Source: an uncultured Clostridia bacterium
Lineage (GTDB): Bacteria > Bacillota > Clostridia > Christensenellales > CAG-917
Direction: 5' to 3'
Length of the DNA: 64,000 nucleotides
Assembly: GCA_934254835.1 (NCBI GenBank)
Contig: CAKQMI010000003.1
Location: 19,147 to 83,146, forward strand
The position numbers and the translations under genes were made by a program. Shown piece after piece: positions 1-8,458 of this stretch (position 1 is its first letter; each line of letters begins with the position of its first letter). Under the pieces are notes generated by a model. That model ran no database searches and was not told the origin of the DNA. It worked only from the letters and a program-made list of their open reading frames with translations.

Positions 1-564
1 AAGCTTCTTTGCCGACCTGCACCGCTTGTACATTTGAATGAACTTCGGATCGATCTCCTTTTCCAGATTTTTGAGTTTTTCCATGACGGGACGCCCTTCG
101 TTTTGAAGTTTGAGTTTCAACGCCTGATAGTTTTGAAGAGCGACTTTGTATTGCTCGTTCAGTTGAACCGCCTGACGGGTGAGGTTGTCGCTGTTGTCCC
201 TGACCTGATCGATACGGCTCGAAACTTTTTGAAGTTCCCTCAAAAGTTTATTGACGTCCTCGGTAAGACCTGCCAACACCTTTTCAAAATATTCGATTTC
301 CTGAAAATCCTGAACGTCCGAAATGGAGTCGGCGATTTCGTTGACTTCTGATTCGTACTTCTGAACGTTGGCGACAAGTTTTTCGGCGTTCATATTCAGT
401 TCGCCTGCTTCGTTTTGGTACTTTGCCATATTTTCGCCGGCGGTTTTGATTTTCGCATTCAATGCGCTTGCCTTTTCTTTTTCGGTACTGCCGTTAAGTT
501 CTCTTTCAATCTTGACGAGTTCCGAATCGATTTTTTGGTAGTCGAGCATGTTGTCAAATTTCAT
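1..564 (-). CDS. C4-type zinc ribbon / coiled-coil protein, partial
   Basis: The reading frame stays open from an ATG at 564 to the window edge (188 codons), so the C-terminal part is missing. The start MKFDNMLDYQKIDSEL is preceded by AGAGGTG at 570-576. The visible part is a long Lys/Glu/Gln-rich coiled coil, as in the coiled-coil plus C4 zinc-ribbon proteins commonly found beside nif3/trmK in Firmicutes. The expected CxxC pairs would lie beyond the edge and cannot be seen, so the family call rests on the N-terminus and the neighbours. It is the last visible gene of the operon, 18 nt after nif3. Function in this family is poorly known; nucleic-acid binding is usually assumed. Confidence 0.7.
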   Translation of the reverse strand, partial: MKFDNMLDYQKIDSELVKIERELNGSTEKEKASALNAKIKTAGENMAKYQNEAGELNMNAEKLVANVQKYESEVNEIADSISDVQDFQEIEYFEKVLAGLTEDVNKLLRELQKVSSRIDQVRDNSDNLTRQAVQLNEQYKVALQNYQALKLKLQNEGRPVMEKLKNLEKEIDPKFIQMYKRCRSAKKL

Positions 565-582
565 ATATACACCTCTTGGAAA

Positions 583-1353
583 TCAGCCGTTAAAGGGATT
601 TCCTTCAAAATATTTTACAATGTTAAGTGTGTCAGAGTGACAGTCAAGTATGTCAAAAAGAATGTCATTGAAACACCTCTCGCTTGCGTAATGTCCTACG
701 GACATTAACGCGTAATTAGTTTCGTTGGCTTCCAACAAAACGTGATGCTTGAATTCCGAAGACACAAATAAGTCCGCGCCGACTTCTCTTGCACGGGCGA
801 AACATTCGTCGTCACCGCCTGCGCCGTTGACCATTGCGACTTTTCTTATCGTCTTGTTTTCGTCGCCGACGGTGAAGACCGTCGCGTCGTCCAACAAATA
901 TTTTATGCCTTCCTTAATTTCAAAAAACTTCATATCGACGTCGCCAACCGCGCCGATACCGTTTTCAAACAGCGTCGTCACGTTTTTTGCGCCGAGCGCA
1001 TGAAGAGTGCGCACAGCCATATTGTCGTGATAGGCGTCGATATTCGTGTGCGCCGAATACACCGCAATGCTTAAAATGTATGCGGACGCGATAAGATCGC
1101 ACTTGTAATCTTTCGTCAAGAAGTTTTTTCTCGGCGTAAAAATTATCGGGTGGTGCGTGATAATAAGGTTACATCCGTTTTCTTCGGCTTCTTGAAGCGC
1201 GCGGTCTGTCAGGTCAACCGTCAACAACACTCCCGTACATTCTTCGTCGCCGTTTCCGACAAGAAGCCCCGGGTTGTCGTACGGCATCGCCGTATCGAGT
1301 GGCGCGACTTTTTCGATAGCGGTAATGATTTCACTGATTTTCATAGTTTTCAA
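583..1353 (-). CDS. Nif3-like dinuclear metal centre protein (YqfO family)
   Basis: A 256-residue protein of the Nif3/DUF34 family. Visible motifs are the NGDE/VDLTDRAL region, THHPIIF (metal-binding His pair, about residues 66-72) and AHTNIDAYHDNMA (about 102-114), all metal-site segments of the family. A late GHYASER motif completes the site. The long inserted domain of B. subtilis YqfO is absent or short, since members with it run to about 370 residues. The start overlaps the trmK end by 23 nt; an in-frame ATG three codons further in is also possible. The trmK-nif3 pairing is typical of Firmicutes. The biochemical role is not settled; it is often mislabelled GTP cyclohydrolase type 2. Confidence 0.93.
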   Translation of the reverse strand: MKTMKISEIITAIEKVAPLDTAMPYDNPGLLVGNGDEECTGVLLTVDLTDRALQEAEENGCNLIITHHPIIFTPRKNFLTKDYKCDLIASAYILSIAVYSAHTNIDAYHDNMAVRTLHALGAKNVTTLFENGIGAVGDVDMKFFEIKEGIKYLLDDATVFTVGDENKTIRKVAMVNGAGGDDECFARAREVGADLFVSSEFKHHVLLEANETNYALMSVGHYASERCFNDILFDILDCHSDTLNIVKYFEGNPFNG

Positions 1354-1975
1354 TTTCCTCCATCTCGGTGACGATTTTTTGAAGCGAGTCGCCTTTGGCG
1401 CGTCCCGACAACATTTTCAAGACTTTTTTACGTATGCCGATAAATTCAACCAAATCAACCGTCTTGTCCTTTCCGAAGAAAATCTCGAACGGCGTGTAGC
1501 GCGTATATCCGACTCCTTCGGCGACGATGACGGGATAAAACTTGTTTCCGCTTTTGACGATGCCGTCCTTTTTGACGAAAAACCCGTTTTCCTGCAAAAA
1601 CTGTCGAAGCACGTCTGCGTGCTGGTGCGGTACGAGAATATACTTGTCGTATCTCTTGTCCGAATCATTCAAAATCTTGACGATTTCGTGTGCGCCAAGT
1701 CCCGCGATAACCACCGTGTTGACGTCTTTGTCCCTGACGGGTTCCAGACCGTCGCCGACAAGACAAACGACGCTTTCTTCCTGCAATAATTCCTTGGAAA
1801 GCGTCCTTGCCTTCATCAGACATTCGGGGCTGATATCGACGGCGTACGCCACGTTTTTTGTGATTTCCACGGCGGAATTTGCGATTTTGCCGTGGTCACA
1901 GCCGATATCCGCCACCTTGTCGCCGAGCTCGAGCTCGTTCACGACGGCTTTTAATCTGTCGTCAAGCGCAATCAT
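1331..1975 (-). CDS. trmK: tRNA (adenine(22)-N1)-methyltransferase TrmK
   Basis: A 214-residue Rossmann-fold methyltransferase that puts m1A at position 22 of tRNA in Gram-positive bacteria. The N-terminus shows VADIGCDHGKIANSAV (about residues 21-36), the SAM-binding motif I with the DxGxDHG signature of TrmK. VVIAGLGAHEIVKIL (about 87-101) is the second conserved segment. LVPHQHADVLRQFL corresponds to the QP/PQ motif region. The gene lies 2 nt after rpoD and overlaps nif3, the usual Firmicutes order rpoD-trmK-nif3, so translation is probably coupled. The family's C-terminal coiled-coil (residues 170-214) is present, so the protein looks complete. Confidence 0.95.
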   Translation of the reverse strand: MIALDDRLKAVVNELELGDKVADIGCDHGKIANSAVEITKNVAYAVDISPECLMKARTLSKELLQEESVVCLVGDGLEPVRDKDVNTVVIAGLGAHEIVKILNDSDKRYDKYILVPHQHADVLRQFLQENGFFVKKDGIVKSGNKFYPVIVAEGVGYTRYTPFEIFFGKDKTVDLVEFIGIRKKVLKMLSGRAKGDSLQKIVTEMEEIENYENQ

Positions 1976-1977
1976 TT

Positions 1978-3015
1978 TTAGGTATAATCTTTCAGCTTTT
2001 TGATGCGGTTGGGATGGCGCAACTTCCTCAGAGCCTTTGCTTCGATTTGGCGGATACGTTCACGGGTTACGTTGAACTCTTTTCCGACTTCTTCGAGGGT
2101 TCTGGGGTGGCTGTCGTCGATGCCGTAGCGAAGCCTCAGTACCTTTTCCTCACGCGGGGTGAGCGTGCTTAATACGCTGATGAGTTGTTCGCGAAGCATA
2201 TTTGCCTCGGCAACCTCAGCAGGCGCGGCCGCGTTGCTGTCCTCGATAAAATCGCCGAGATGGCTGTCTTCTTCCTCGCCGATAGGCGTTTCCAAAGATA
2301 CGGGATCCTGCGCGATTTTTTGGATTTCGCGCACGCGCTCGGGCGTGGAGCCGATAAACTCCGCAATTTCTTCGGGGCTGGGTTCGCGTCCCAACTTTTG
2401 CAAAAGTTGACGGGTGGCGCGCACCTGCTTATTTATCGTTTCGACCATATGCACGGGGATACGAATCGTCCTTGCCTGATCGGCGATTGCACGGGTAATC
2501 GATTGTCTTATCCACCAAGTGGCGTAAGTCGAAAACTTGAATCCTTTTCGATAGTCGAACTTTTCAACCGCTTTCATAAGACCGAGATTGCCTTCCTGAA
2601 TGAGGTCCAAAAACTGCATGCCTCTGCCGACGTAGCGTTTTGCAATCGACACGACAAGACGAAGGTTGGCTTCGCTCAAAATACGTTTTGCCTCCTCGTC
2701 GCCTTCTTCCATACGTTTTGCAAGTTCGACCTCGCGCTCCGCCGACAAAAGCGGTACGCGACCAATGTCTTTGAGGTACATTTTGACGGAGTCGTCCAGA
2801 CTTCCTTCCGCCATGATTTTGTCGAAATTGTCCTCGGTTTCGCCGACGTGCACGACCGATTCAATCGTCTTGAAGACGTCCTCCATTTCGTCGGCGGTGG
2901 CGTCCAGACGTTCAAGTTTCGACATGATTTCTTCCTGAGTTAAAGCGCCTTTTTTCTTGCCTTCTTCAATCAGTTTTTCGGTTTCAGCCTTTAATAAGGC
3001 TTCCCTGTTTTCCAT
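1978..3015 (-). CDS. rpoD: Primary RNA polymerase sigma factor (SigA/RpoD)
   Basis: Main housekeeping sigma factor, 345 residues, slightly shorter than B. subtilis SigA. Region 1.2 is [16 protein letters not shown] (about residues 75-90). Region 2 spans [23 protein letters not shown] to [19 protein letters not shown], with the -10 recognition helix. Region 3 follows [10 protein letters not shown]. Region 4 ends in the -35 binding helix-turn-helix [20 protein letters not shown] (about 305-324). An AAGGAGGTC ribosome site precedes the ATG. Its recognition elements fit the TTGACA-N17-TATAAT promoters seen in this window. It sits between dnaG and trmK in the conserved replication/transcription operon. 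Confidence 0.98.
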   Translation of the reverse strand: MENREALLKAETEKLIEEGKKKGALTQEEIMSKLERLDATADEMEDVFKTIESVVHVGETEDNFDKIMAEGSLDDSVKMYLKDIGRVPLLSAEREVELAKRMEEGDEEAKRILSEANLRLVVSIAKRYVGRGMQFLDLIQEGNLGLMKAVEKFDYRKGFKFSTYATWWIRQSITRAIADQARTIRIPVHMVETINKQVRATRQLLQKLGREPSPEEIAEFIGSTPERVREIQKIAQDPVSLETPIGEEEDSHLGDFIEDSNAAAPAEVAEANMLREQLISVLSTLTPREEKVLRLRYGIDDSHPRTLEEVGKEFNVTRERIRQIEAKALRKLRHPNRIKKLKDYT

Positions 3016-3058
3016 TAAGACCTCCTTATGTAACGCGAGTACTAATGATGAATATTTT

Positions 3059-4837
3059 TTACTTTAGCGACCGCAACAGTTTTTGACAGACCGATAATTC
3101 CTCCATAATCTTACGTCGTTCTGCGGAATCTACCGCGACGTCAAAACTTTGCGAAAGTGTTTTGATGCGGAAATTGACGTAGTTTAAGTTCAAAAGTCTG
3201 ACGCTGTCGCCATAGTATTTTATCAGTTTTGTTTCGTCGTGAAACTCCTTGACGGAGTTCAGGACGTTTGCGACTTCCTCGTCCTGCGACAAGGAATACA
3301 GCATATGCGCCTGCGGTTTTTCGCCGGCGTCGGTTTTTTCTTTGACGTAATCGTACACGAGTTTGTGCACCTCGTTGTCGCCGAAAACGTCACGGGAGAT
3401 GACGTCGTCGGGTTTTGCAAAGTCCGCGCCCGACGCCATTTTGTTCAGCACAAACCGCGCCGCTTCAAGACTTACGGGCAGTTCGGTTTTTTGTATTTGC
3501 GGTTCTTGGAACACAACTTCCGTTATGTCGTTTTCCAACCCGTCACGCAGTATATTCATCGCAACACGGCTTTTATCGTGCACAATTTCCAGATAAACGT
3601 CGCGTCCTGTCGTATCAGGCAAAGTTTTGATGAACGCCAAAGCCTCGTTGACGTACTTTGCGCGACCTGTGTTGGTGGACAAGTTGTAGTCCTTTGCAAT
3701 CACCGCCAAGACAAACTCGACGTAAGGCACCGCCTCGTCCAAAAGTTTTTCAAAGCCTTTTCTGCCGTGCTTTTTGACATAGTCGTCGGGATCCATACCT
3801 TCCTCGGGAATCGACACGACTTTCAGATTCAGCCCTTCCTTATTCAGGATTTCGAGGTTTCTGACGGTTGCGTGTTGTCCCGCAGCGTCGCCGTCGTAGC
3901 ACACGCAGACGTTTTCGGAAAGGGTGCGAAGTGCGCGCGCCTGTTCCGGCGTGAACGCCGTCCCCATTCCCGCAACTACGTTGTTGAAGCCGAACTTTGC
4001 CAAAGAAATAACGTCCATATATCCCTCGACCACGACGACGCGATTGACGGCGATTTTCTGTTTTTCTTTCTTGACGAAGTTGCCGGCGTACAAGACCTTG
4101 CCTTTTTCAAAAACTTTGGTATTGCGATAATTGACGTATTTTCCGCCCGTATATTCTTTGGTGATGGCTCGTCCGCTGAAAGCAACGACTCTGCCACGCA
4201 TATCGAAAATGGGCACTATCATACGGCTTTGCAATGCGTCGAAAACGTTTTTGGATTTTTCGCTTTGCCACGCCACACCGCAGTCTAACATTTCCTGCTC
4301 GGAAAAACCTTGTTCTTTCAAGTGATTGATGACGCCGTCGTAACTTGGCGAATACCCGAGCCCGAACCTTGTCATAAGGTTTTTGTCGATACCGCGTTTT
4401 TCAAGGTAGGCGCGGGCATCTTTGCCCTCGTCGCCCATAAGACACTTGTAATAAAACTTTGCGGTGAGCGTCAAAATTTCAAAAAGCCTGTCCCGCTTTT
4501 CTTTGGACTCGGCACTGCGTTGAAGACCGACGGGCGTAGGCACTTGCATACCCGCGCGCTCGGCAAGGAAGGCAACCGCCTCGGGGAAAGTCATACCCTC
4601 CATTCTCATAATGAACGTGATGACGTCGCCCGACTCGCCACAGCCGAAACAATGATAAAACTGTCCGTCCTCGTTGACGCACATCGACGGAGTTTTTTCA
4701 TGATGAAACGGACAGCAACACCAAAACTTACCGCCTTTTTGTTGCAACTGGACGTACCGCGACATCACTTCGACTATGTTGTTTTTTTCCTTTAATTCCT
4801 GTAACCAGTCCAAAGGATAGCCTTCTTTTTGAAACAT
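3059..4837 (-). CDS. dnaG: DNA primase DnaG
   Basis: Primase that makes RNA primers at the replication fork, 592 residues, normal for the family. The CHC2 zinc finger is at about residues 38-64 ([10 protein letters not shown], then [11 protein letters not shown]). The catalytic core follows, with the Toprim motifs [11 protein letters not shown] (about 267-277) carrying the acidic Glu and CYDGDAAG (about 313-320) carrying the DxD. The C-terminal third is the helicase-binding region. A GAGG ribosome site precedes the ATG. It lies 43 nt upstream of rpoD, matching the macromolecular-synthesis operon of Firmicutes. Confidence 0.98.
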   Translation of the reverse strand: MFQKEGYPLDWLQELKEKNNIVEVMSRYVQLQQKGGKFWCCCPFHHEKTPSMCVNEDGQFYHCFGCGESGDVITFIMRMEGMTFPEAVAFLAERAGMQVPTPVGLQRSAESKEKRDRLFEILTLTAKFYYKCLMGDEGKDARAYLEKRGIDKNLMTRFGLGYSPSYDGVINHLKEQGFSEQEMLDCGVAWQSEKSKNVFDALQSRMIVPIFDMRGRVVAFSGRAITKEYTGGKYVNYRNTKVFEKGKVLYAGNFVKKEKQKIAVNRVVVVEGYMDVISLAKFGFNNVVAGMGTAFTPEQARALRTLSENVCVCYDGDAAGQHATVRNLEILNKEGLNLKVVSIPEEGMDPDDYVKKHGRKGFEKLLDEAVPYVEFVLAVIAKDYNLSTNTGRAKYVNEALAFIKTLPDTTGRDVYLEIVHDKSRVAMNILRDGLENDITEVVFQEPQIQKTELPVSLEAARFVLNKMASGADFAKPDDVISRDVFGDNEVHKLVYDYVKEKTDAGEKPQAHMLYSLSQDEEVANVLNSVKEFHDETKLIKYYGDSVRLLNLNYVNFRIKTLSQSFDVAVDSAERRKIMEELSVCQKLLRSLK

Positions 4838-4886
4838 ATAACCTCAAACGTTTACAATTTATTATTCGTAAAAATTGTCGTAATTC

Positions 4887-5897
4887 CTAAAACTCGCGCA
4901 ATTTTTCTTGCCAGCCTTTCGGGATATAGATATCCGAAAAGACTTTTACGGCGTATCGGTCGCTCATTGCGGCGATATAATCGCACACGACGGTCTCCGC
5001 GCCGTAGTCGGACAACATATCTTTGTAAAGAACGGGAAGTTCCGCCGTGTTGCCCATAAAATATCCGAAAAGACTTTCGATAAGCCTCTTGGCTTTCACC
5101 TCTTCGTACTTTGCCTCCGACTGCGTATAAAGGTTTTTGAACATATACGAGCGCAGTTCGTCCAGCGCGCCCTCGAACTCGTCGGAAAGCGAAATTTGCG
5201 GTTTGCTTATGCTGTTTTCGACAAGGTCGTACACAAGGTTGTTTATCCTGTCGCGGTGGGTGCGCCCCAAGACGTCGACGCACGACTTCGGCAGACTGTC
5301 CTCGGCAATAAGCCCCGCGCGTATTCCGTCGTCGATGTCGTGATTGACGTAGGCGATGCGGTCGGCGTATCCCACGACTTTCCCTTCCAAAGTTTTCGGA
5401 TTGCCGTCGATGCGGTGTTCCCTTATGCCGTCCAGCACTTCCGCCGTGAGATTGAGTTTTTCCAGCACCTCGCACACGCGCACGCTCTGTTCGTTGTGCG
5501 AAAATTTGCCGTTGGTAAGCGCGCTTAAAGTGCGCTCGCCGGCGTGACCGAACGGGGTGTGTCCCAAGTCGTGTCCCATTGCGATTGCCTCGATAAGGTC
5601 CTCGTTCAGGCGTACCGCGCGCCCGACAGTCCTTGCGATTTGCGACACTTCCAAAGTGTGCGTCAGACGGGTGCGGTAATGATCGCCCTCGGGCGACAAG
5701 AATACCTGCGTCTTGTGCTTCAATCGTCTGAACGCTTTGCTGTGGATAATCCTGTCGCGGTCGCGCTGAAACTCGGTGCGGATTTTGCACTCTTCAATCG
5801 GCGTTTCCCGCCCCGCGGTGTCGCGACTTTTGAAGGCATAGGGACTCAGATACTTGTCCTCGATTTCGTAGGTTACGTCTTTAATATCGTTGCTCAT
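4887..5897 (-). CDS. dGTP triphosphohydrolase-like HD protein
   Basis: An HD-domain enzyme of the dGTPase type, 336 residues. It probably hydrolyses deoxynucleoside triphosphates to nucleoside plus triphosphate and so shapes the dNTP pool for the primase encoded next. The conserved start FQRDRDRIIHSKAFRRLKHK (residues 44-63) is the family signature. The metal-binding HD residues are in HTLEVSQIARTVGRA (first His) and AMGHDLGHTPFGHAGE (HD pair). A later HEHRIDG-like segment (GIREHRIDGNP) and YADRIAYVNHDIDDG complete the metal site. The ATG overlaps the DUF896 stop as ATGA, so translation is coupled. The dgt-dnaG-rpoD order is common in Clostridia. Confidence 0.93.
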   Translation of the reverse strand: MSNDIKDVTYEIEDKYLSPYAFKSRDTAGRETPIEECKIRTEFQRDRDRIIHSKAFRRLKHKTQVFLSPEGDHYRTRLTHTLEVSQIARTVGRAVRLNEDLIEAIAMGHDLGHTPFGHAGERTLSALTNGKFSHNEQSVRVCEVLEKLNLTAEVLDGIREHRIDGNPKTLEGKVVGYADRIAYVNHDIDDGIRAGLIAEDSLPKSCVDVLGRTHRDRINNLVYDLVENSISKPQISLSDEFEGALDELRSYMFKNLYTQSEAKYEEVKAKRLIESLFGYFMGNTAELPVLYKDMLSDYGAETVVCDYIAAMSDRYAVKVFSDIYIPKGWQEKLREF

Positions 5898-6097
5898 TTC
5901 CTTTTTTTCGGTTGAACTTTGTGTTTTTCGCCGTTTTCGTCAACAATATACGTATTGTCGAGTTGCGCCTTTAAGGACGCCTTGACGCTGTCGATATATT
6001 CACGGCGTATCGTGGCTTGTTCGGCCTTTTCCTCGTCGGTCAACCCTTCGATTTTGGATTTTTTTGCAAGATAATTCAGCCTTTCGATATCAATCAT
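5894..6097 (-). CDS. DUF896 / UPF0291 family small protein (YnzC-like)
   Basis: A 67-residue basic helical protein, MIDIERLNYLAKKSKIEGLT followed by DEEKAEQATIRREYID, which is the DUF896 signature of B. subtilis YnzC. Members form a short helical hairpin with a disordered Lys-rich tail; the tail here is QPKKRK. Function is unknown in the family, though YnzC lies near the SOS gene yneA in Bacillus. Here it is inside a chain of ATGA overlaps (with 6094-6684 before it and the dGTPase after it), so it is made with replication proteins. The family call is firm; the role is open. Confidence 0.9.
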   Translation of the reverse strand: MIDIERLNYLAKKSKIEGLTDEEKAEQATIRREYIDSVKASLKAQLDNTYIVDENGEKHKVQPKKRK

Positions 6098-6684
6098 TTG
6101 TTGTACCTTTCGATAATTTCTTCGTTTTGTTTCAAAAGTTTTGCTTTTTCACAAACGCTGTCGGCGGATTCCACCAAACGCAAGAATTCTTCGTCGTACT
6201 TTTCTTTGTCCGCCTTCGACTTGTCCAAAGCGAGTATCCGCGCATTGACGTCGGACAATCCCTCATACAATTCGTAATAACCCTTGATTTGCTTTTCGGT
6301 GAAGGTCGTCAACGCATGGTCGGCAACCGCCGTTATCTTCAATGAAAACTTCAAAATTTCTCTTTTTGCTTTTTCCTTGTCGCGGGTGTCGTACAAAGTG
6401 TGGATATGCTTTGCAATGTACTGCGTCTCCTCAACGAGGCTGTTTACGTAGCCCTGCTTTTTCCTTTTGTTGACGGCTTTGATAAGCGGAATTCCCACGA
6501 TAAGCGACAGCCCGAACGCGCAATAGGTTGCGATAAGTTTTATTAAGTCGTCGTTGGAAAACTCGACGTCGGGCTCGGCATTAGTGCCGTCACCGCTTGT
6601 CGAAGCGTACGCAATCGACGTAGTCGAAAACGCAATAAGCAAGGTTAACAGTAAAAATATGACAAATAAACTATGTTTTTTCAT
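6094..6684 (-). CDS. Small membrane protein of unknown function
   Basis: 196 residues starting at MKKHSLFVIF. I chose the ATG at 6684 because it overlaps the mscS stop as ATGA and opens directly into a hydrophobic signal segment (residues 5-27). The longer upstream frame lies inside mscS and is a shadow. After a short polar exterior stretch (TSGDGTNAEPDVEFS) comes one clear membrane helix (about residues 46-68, LIKLIATYCAFGLSLIVGIP). The remaining 125 residues are charged and predicted helical, probably cytoplasmic. I do not recognise the family. Tight coupling to the MscS channel suggests a partner or regulator of it, but this is inference. Confidence 0.75.
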   Translation of the reverse strand: MKKHSLFVIFLLLTLLIAFSTTSIAYASTSGDGTNAEPDVEFSNDDLIKLIATYCAFGLSLIVGIPLIKAVNKRKKQGYVNSLVEETQYIAKHIHTLYDTRDKEKAKREILKFSLKITAVADHALTTFTEKQIKGYYELYEGLSDVNARILALDKSKADKEKYDEEFLRLVESADSVCEKAKLLKQNEEIIERYNK

Positions 6685-7496
6685 TGTTCGTTGCCTCCGA
6701 CGACTTTTACGGCAAGTTTGTTTGTCGTGACTGATATGCCGTTTTCGTTCAAAGTCTTGACAATTTCTTCGTTCAAAATAAACAAAGCGTCCCAGTAAAA
6801 CTCGGTGGGCACCCAGCAACGAAGCGTCACTACAATTGCGCTGTCGGTATAGGACGACAAGACGACGCTCGGCGCGGGCGAAGACAAGACTTCGCTTTTG
6901 TCGTTTGCGATTTTCAGCATTATTTTTCTTATCTTTTCCACGTCCTCGTCATAGGAAAACCTCAGACTGCACACAACCCTTCTTGTGGGATTTGTGCTGT
7001 AATTCACGACACCGCTTCCGATAAGAGATGAGTTGGGAAGCGTAATCATTTGGTTGTCGTACGTCACGAGCTTGGTGTTGAAAAACCCGATTGCCATAAC
7101 CGTGCCCTCGACGCCGTTCACCGCAACGTAGTCGCCCACGACGAAAGGCTTGCTTCCGAGGATTATAAATCCGTTGGCAAGGTTGCTGAGACTGTCCTTC
7201 AACGCCAGGGATATCGCAAGTCCTGCCGCCGAAATGAGCGCAACGAAACTTGCCGTCGAAATCCCCGCCGACTTTCCCGTCATCAGGAACAGCCCGAAAT
7301 AAAGCAGAACGCCCACAACCGACAAAACAAAACTGGAAATCGTCCTGTCCAGATGCGCGCGCACCGAAAGTTTGTTGGCGATAAGCATCAAAAGTTTGAC
7401 CGCCAGCAAGCCGAAAATAAACACGGCAATCGTCCGCGCAATCGTCAGACCGTTGCCGGTGATAAACTCAAATAAGATTTTTTCAAATTCAGCCAT
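6681..7496 (-). CDS. Small-conductance mechanosensitive channel (MscS family)
   Basis: A 271-residue MscS-type channel that would vent solutes on osmotic downshock. Three membrane helices fill residues 1-110. The third, pore-lining helix shows the Gly/Ala pattern FVALISAAGLAISLALKDSL (about 85-104). The beta domain follows with PFVVGDYVAVNGVEGTVMAI and the conserved YDNQMITLPNSSL. A C-terminal alpha/beta domain ends at VKVVGGNEQ. The size matches compact MscS proteins. It follows the P1 peptidase gene by 6 nt and overlaps the next gene by ATGA. Confidence 0.95.
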   Translation of the reverse strand: MAEFEKILFEFITGNGLTIARTIAVFIFGLLAVKLLMLIANKLSVRAHLDRTISSFVLSVVGVLLYFGLFLMTGKSAGISTASFVALISAAGLAISLALKDSLSNLANGFIILGSKPFVVGDYVAVNGVEGTVMAIGFFNTKLVTYDNQMITLPNSSLIGSGVVNYSTNPTRRVVCSLRFSYDEDVEKIRKIMLKIANDKSEVLSSPAPSVVLSSYTDSAIVVTLRCWVPTEFYWDALFILNEEIVKTLNENGISVTTNKLAVKVVGGNEQ

Positions 7497-7502
7497 AGTA
7501 CC

Positions 7503-8450
7503 CTACTGTTTCCACATCTTTTGGAAAATCCTGAAAAGGAGTTTGTCCGCTCTTTTTTGCGAGACGTCGCTTTGTCCCGTGACCGCCGAGTGTATCGACC
7601 TTTCGGCAAGCGTCGGCACAAGCGCGGTGAGAACGTTGAATTCGATATCCTTTTCCATTGACGCCATCGTGAAATATGCGTCGCCGTCAAAGTTGGTGTG
7701 CGACGGCGAAATTGCCCGTGCAAGACCGTCGTGAGCGAGGTCCGCCAAGCGGTTTGCCTGCACTTTTGTGATTTTCGCATTCGTCAGGACGCAACCTATC
7801 GTTGTGTTTGCGCCGTATTGCCCGACTGCGCCCGACGTGAAAACTTTCAGACTGTCCAAAAAACTTCCGTCGGGGGACTTTATCCCCGCAATGATTTTGC
7901 CGTTGTCCACGACGTCGCCCAAAGCGTTCACGACGGAAATAACCGCCACTTCGATGCCGTTCAATGACACGCTCGCAACGCCGAGCCCCGCCTTTGCCAA
8001 ACTTTCCATACCCAAAAGTTTGCCGACGGTTGCGCCTGTCCCCGCGCCGATATTACCGGACGAAAAGTCGCCCGCTTTGGCGTTCTTTGCAGAGAGGTAG
8101 CCTGCGTTTTTGTCGGGAAACGCAAAGTTTTTGTATTCCAAATCGAAAATCGACGCACCGACGACGATGGGCACAACTTGCTTTCCGACCTTAAATCCAC
8201 AGCCGTTTTCGGCAAGGTATTGCATGACGCCACACGACGCTTCGAGTCCGTACGCACTCCCGCCCGACAAAACGCACGCGTTGACTTTCTCCACCGTCTT
8301 TTCGGGGGAAAGCAAGTCGGTTTCGCGGGTTGCGGGGGACGCTCCGCGGACGCTTACTCCGCCCACTGCGCCGTCTTCACAAATGATTGCGGTGACGCCC
8401 GTCCCGTTTTCTTCGTCGGTAAAATGTCCGATTTTGAATTTTTCCAGCAT
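7503..8450 (-). CDS. P1 family peptidase (S58, DmpA-like aminopeptidase family)
   Basis: A 315-residue member of the P1/S58 family (DmpA and beta-peptidyl aminopeptidases), enzymes that process themselves to expose an N-terminal nucleophile. Visible family segments are EDGAVGGVSVRGASPATRET, VNACVLSGGSAYGLEA and the glycine-rich SSGNIGAGTGATVGKLLG (about residues 125-142), where family precursors are cleaved. I cannot assign the nucleophile with certainty, because the position before the Gly-rich loop reads Asn-Ile here. No signal peptide is seen, so it acts in the cytoplasm. It uses an AAGGAATAC ribosome site and follows the flavoenzyme gene by 8 nt. Confidence 0.88.
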   Translation of the reverse strand: MLEKFKIGHFTDEENGTGVTAIICEDGAVGGVSVRGASPATRETDLLSPEKTVEKVNACVLSGGSAYGLEASCGVMQYLAENGCGFKVGKQVVPIVVGASIFDLEYKNFAFPDKNAGYLSAKNAKAGDFSSGNIGAGTGATVGKLLGMESLAKAGLGVASVSLNGIEVAVISVVNALGDVVDNGKIIAGIKSPDGSFLDSLKVFTSGAVGQYGANTTIGCVLTNAKITKVQANRLADLAHDGLARAISPSHTNFDGDAYFTMASMEKDIEFNVLTALVPTLAERSIHSAVTGQSDVSQKRADKLLFRIFQKMWKQ

Positions 8451-8458
8451 AGTATTCC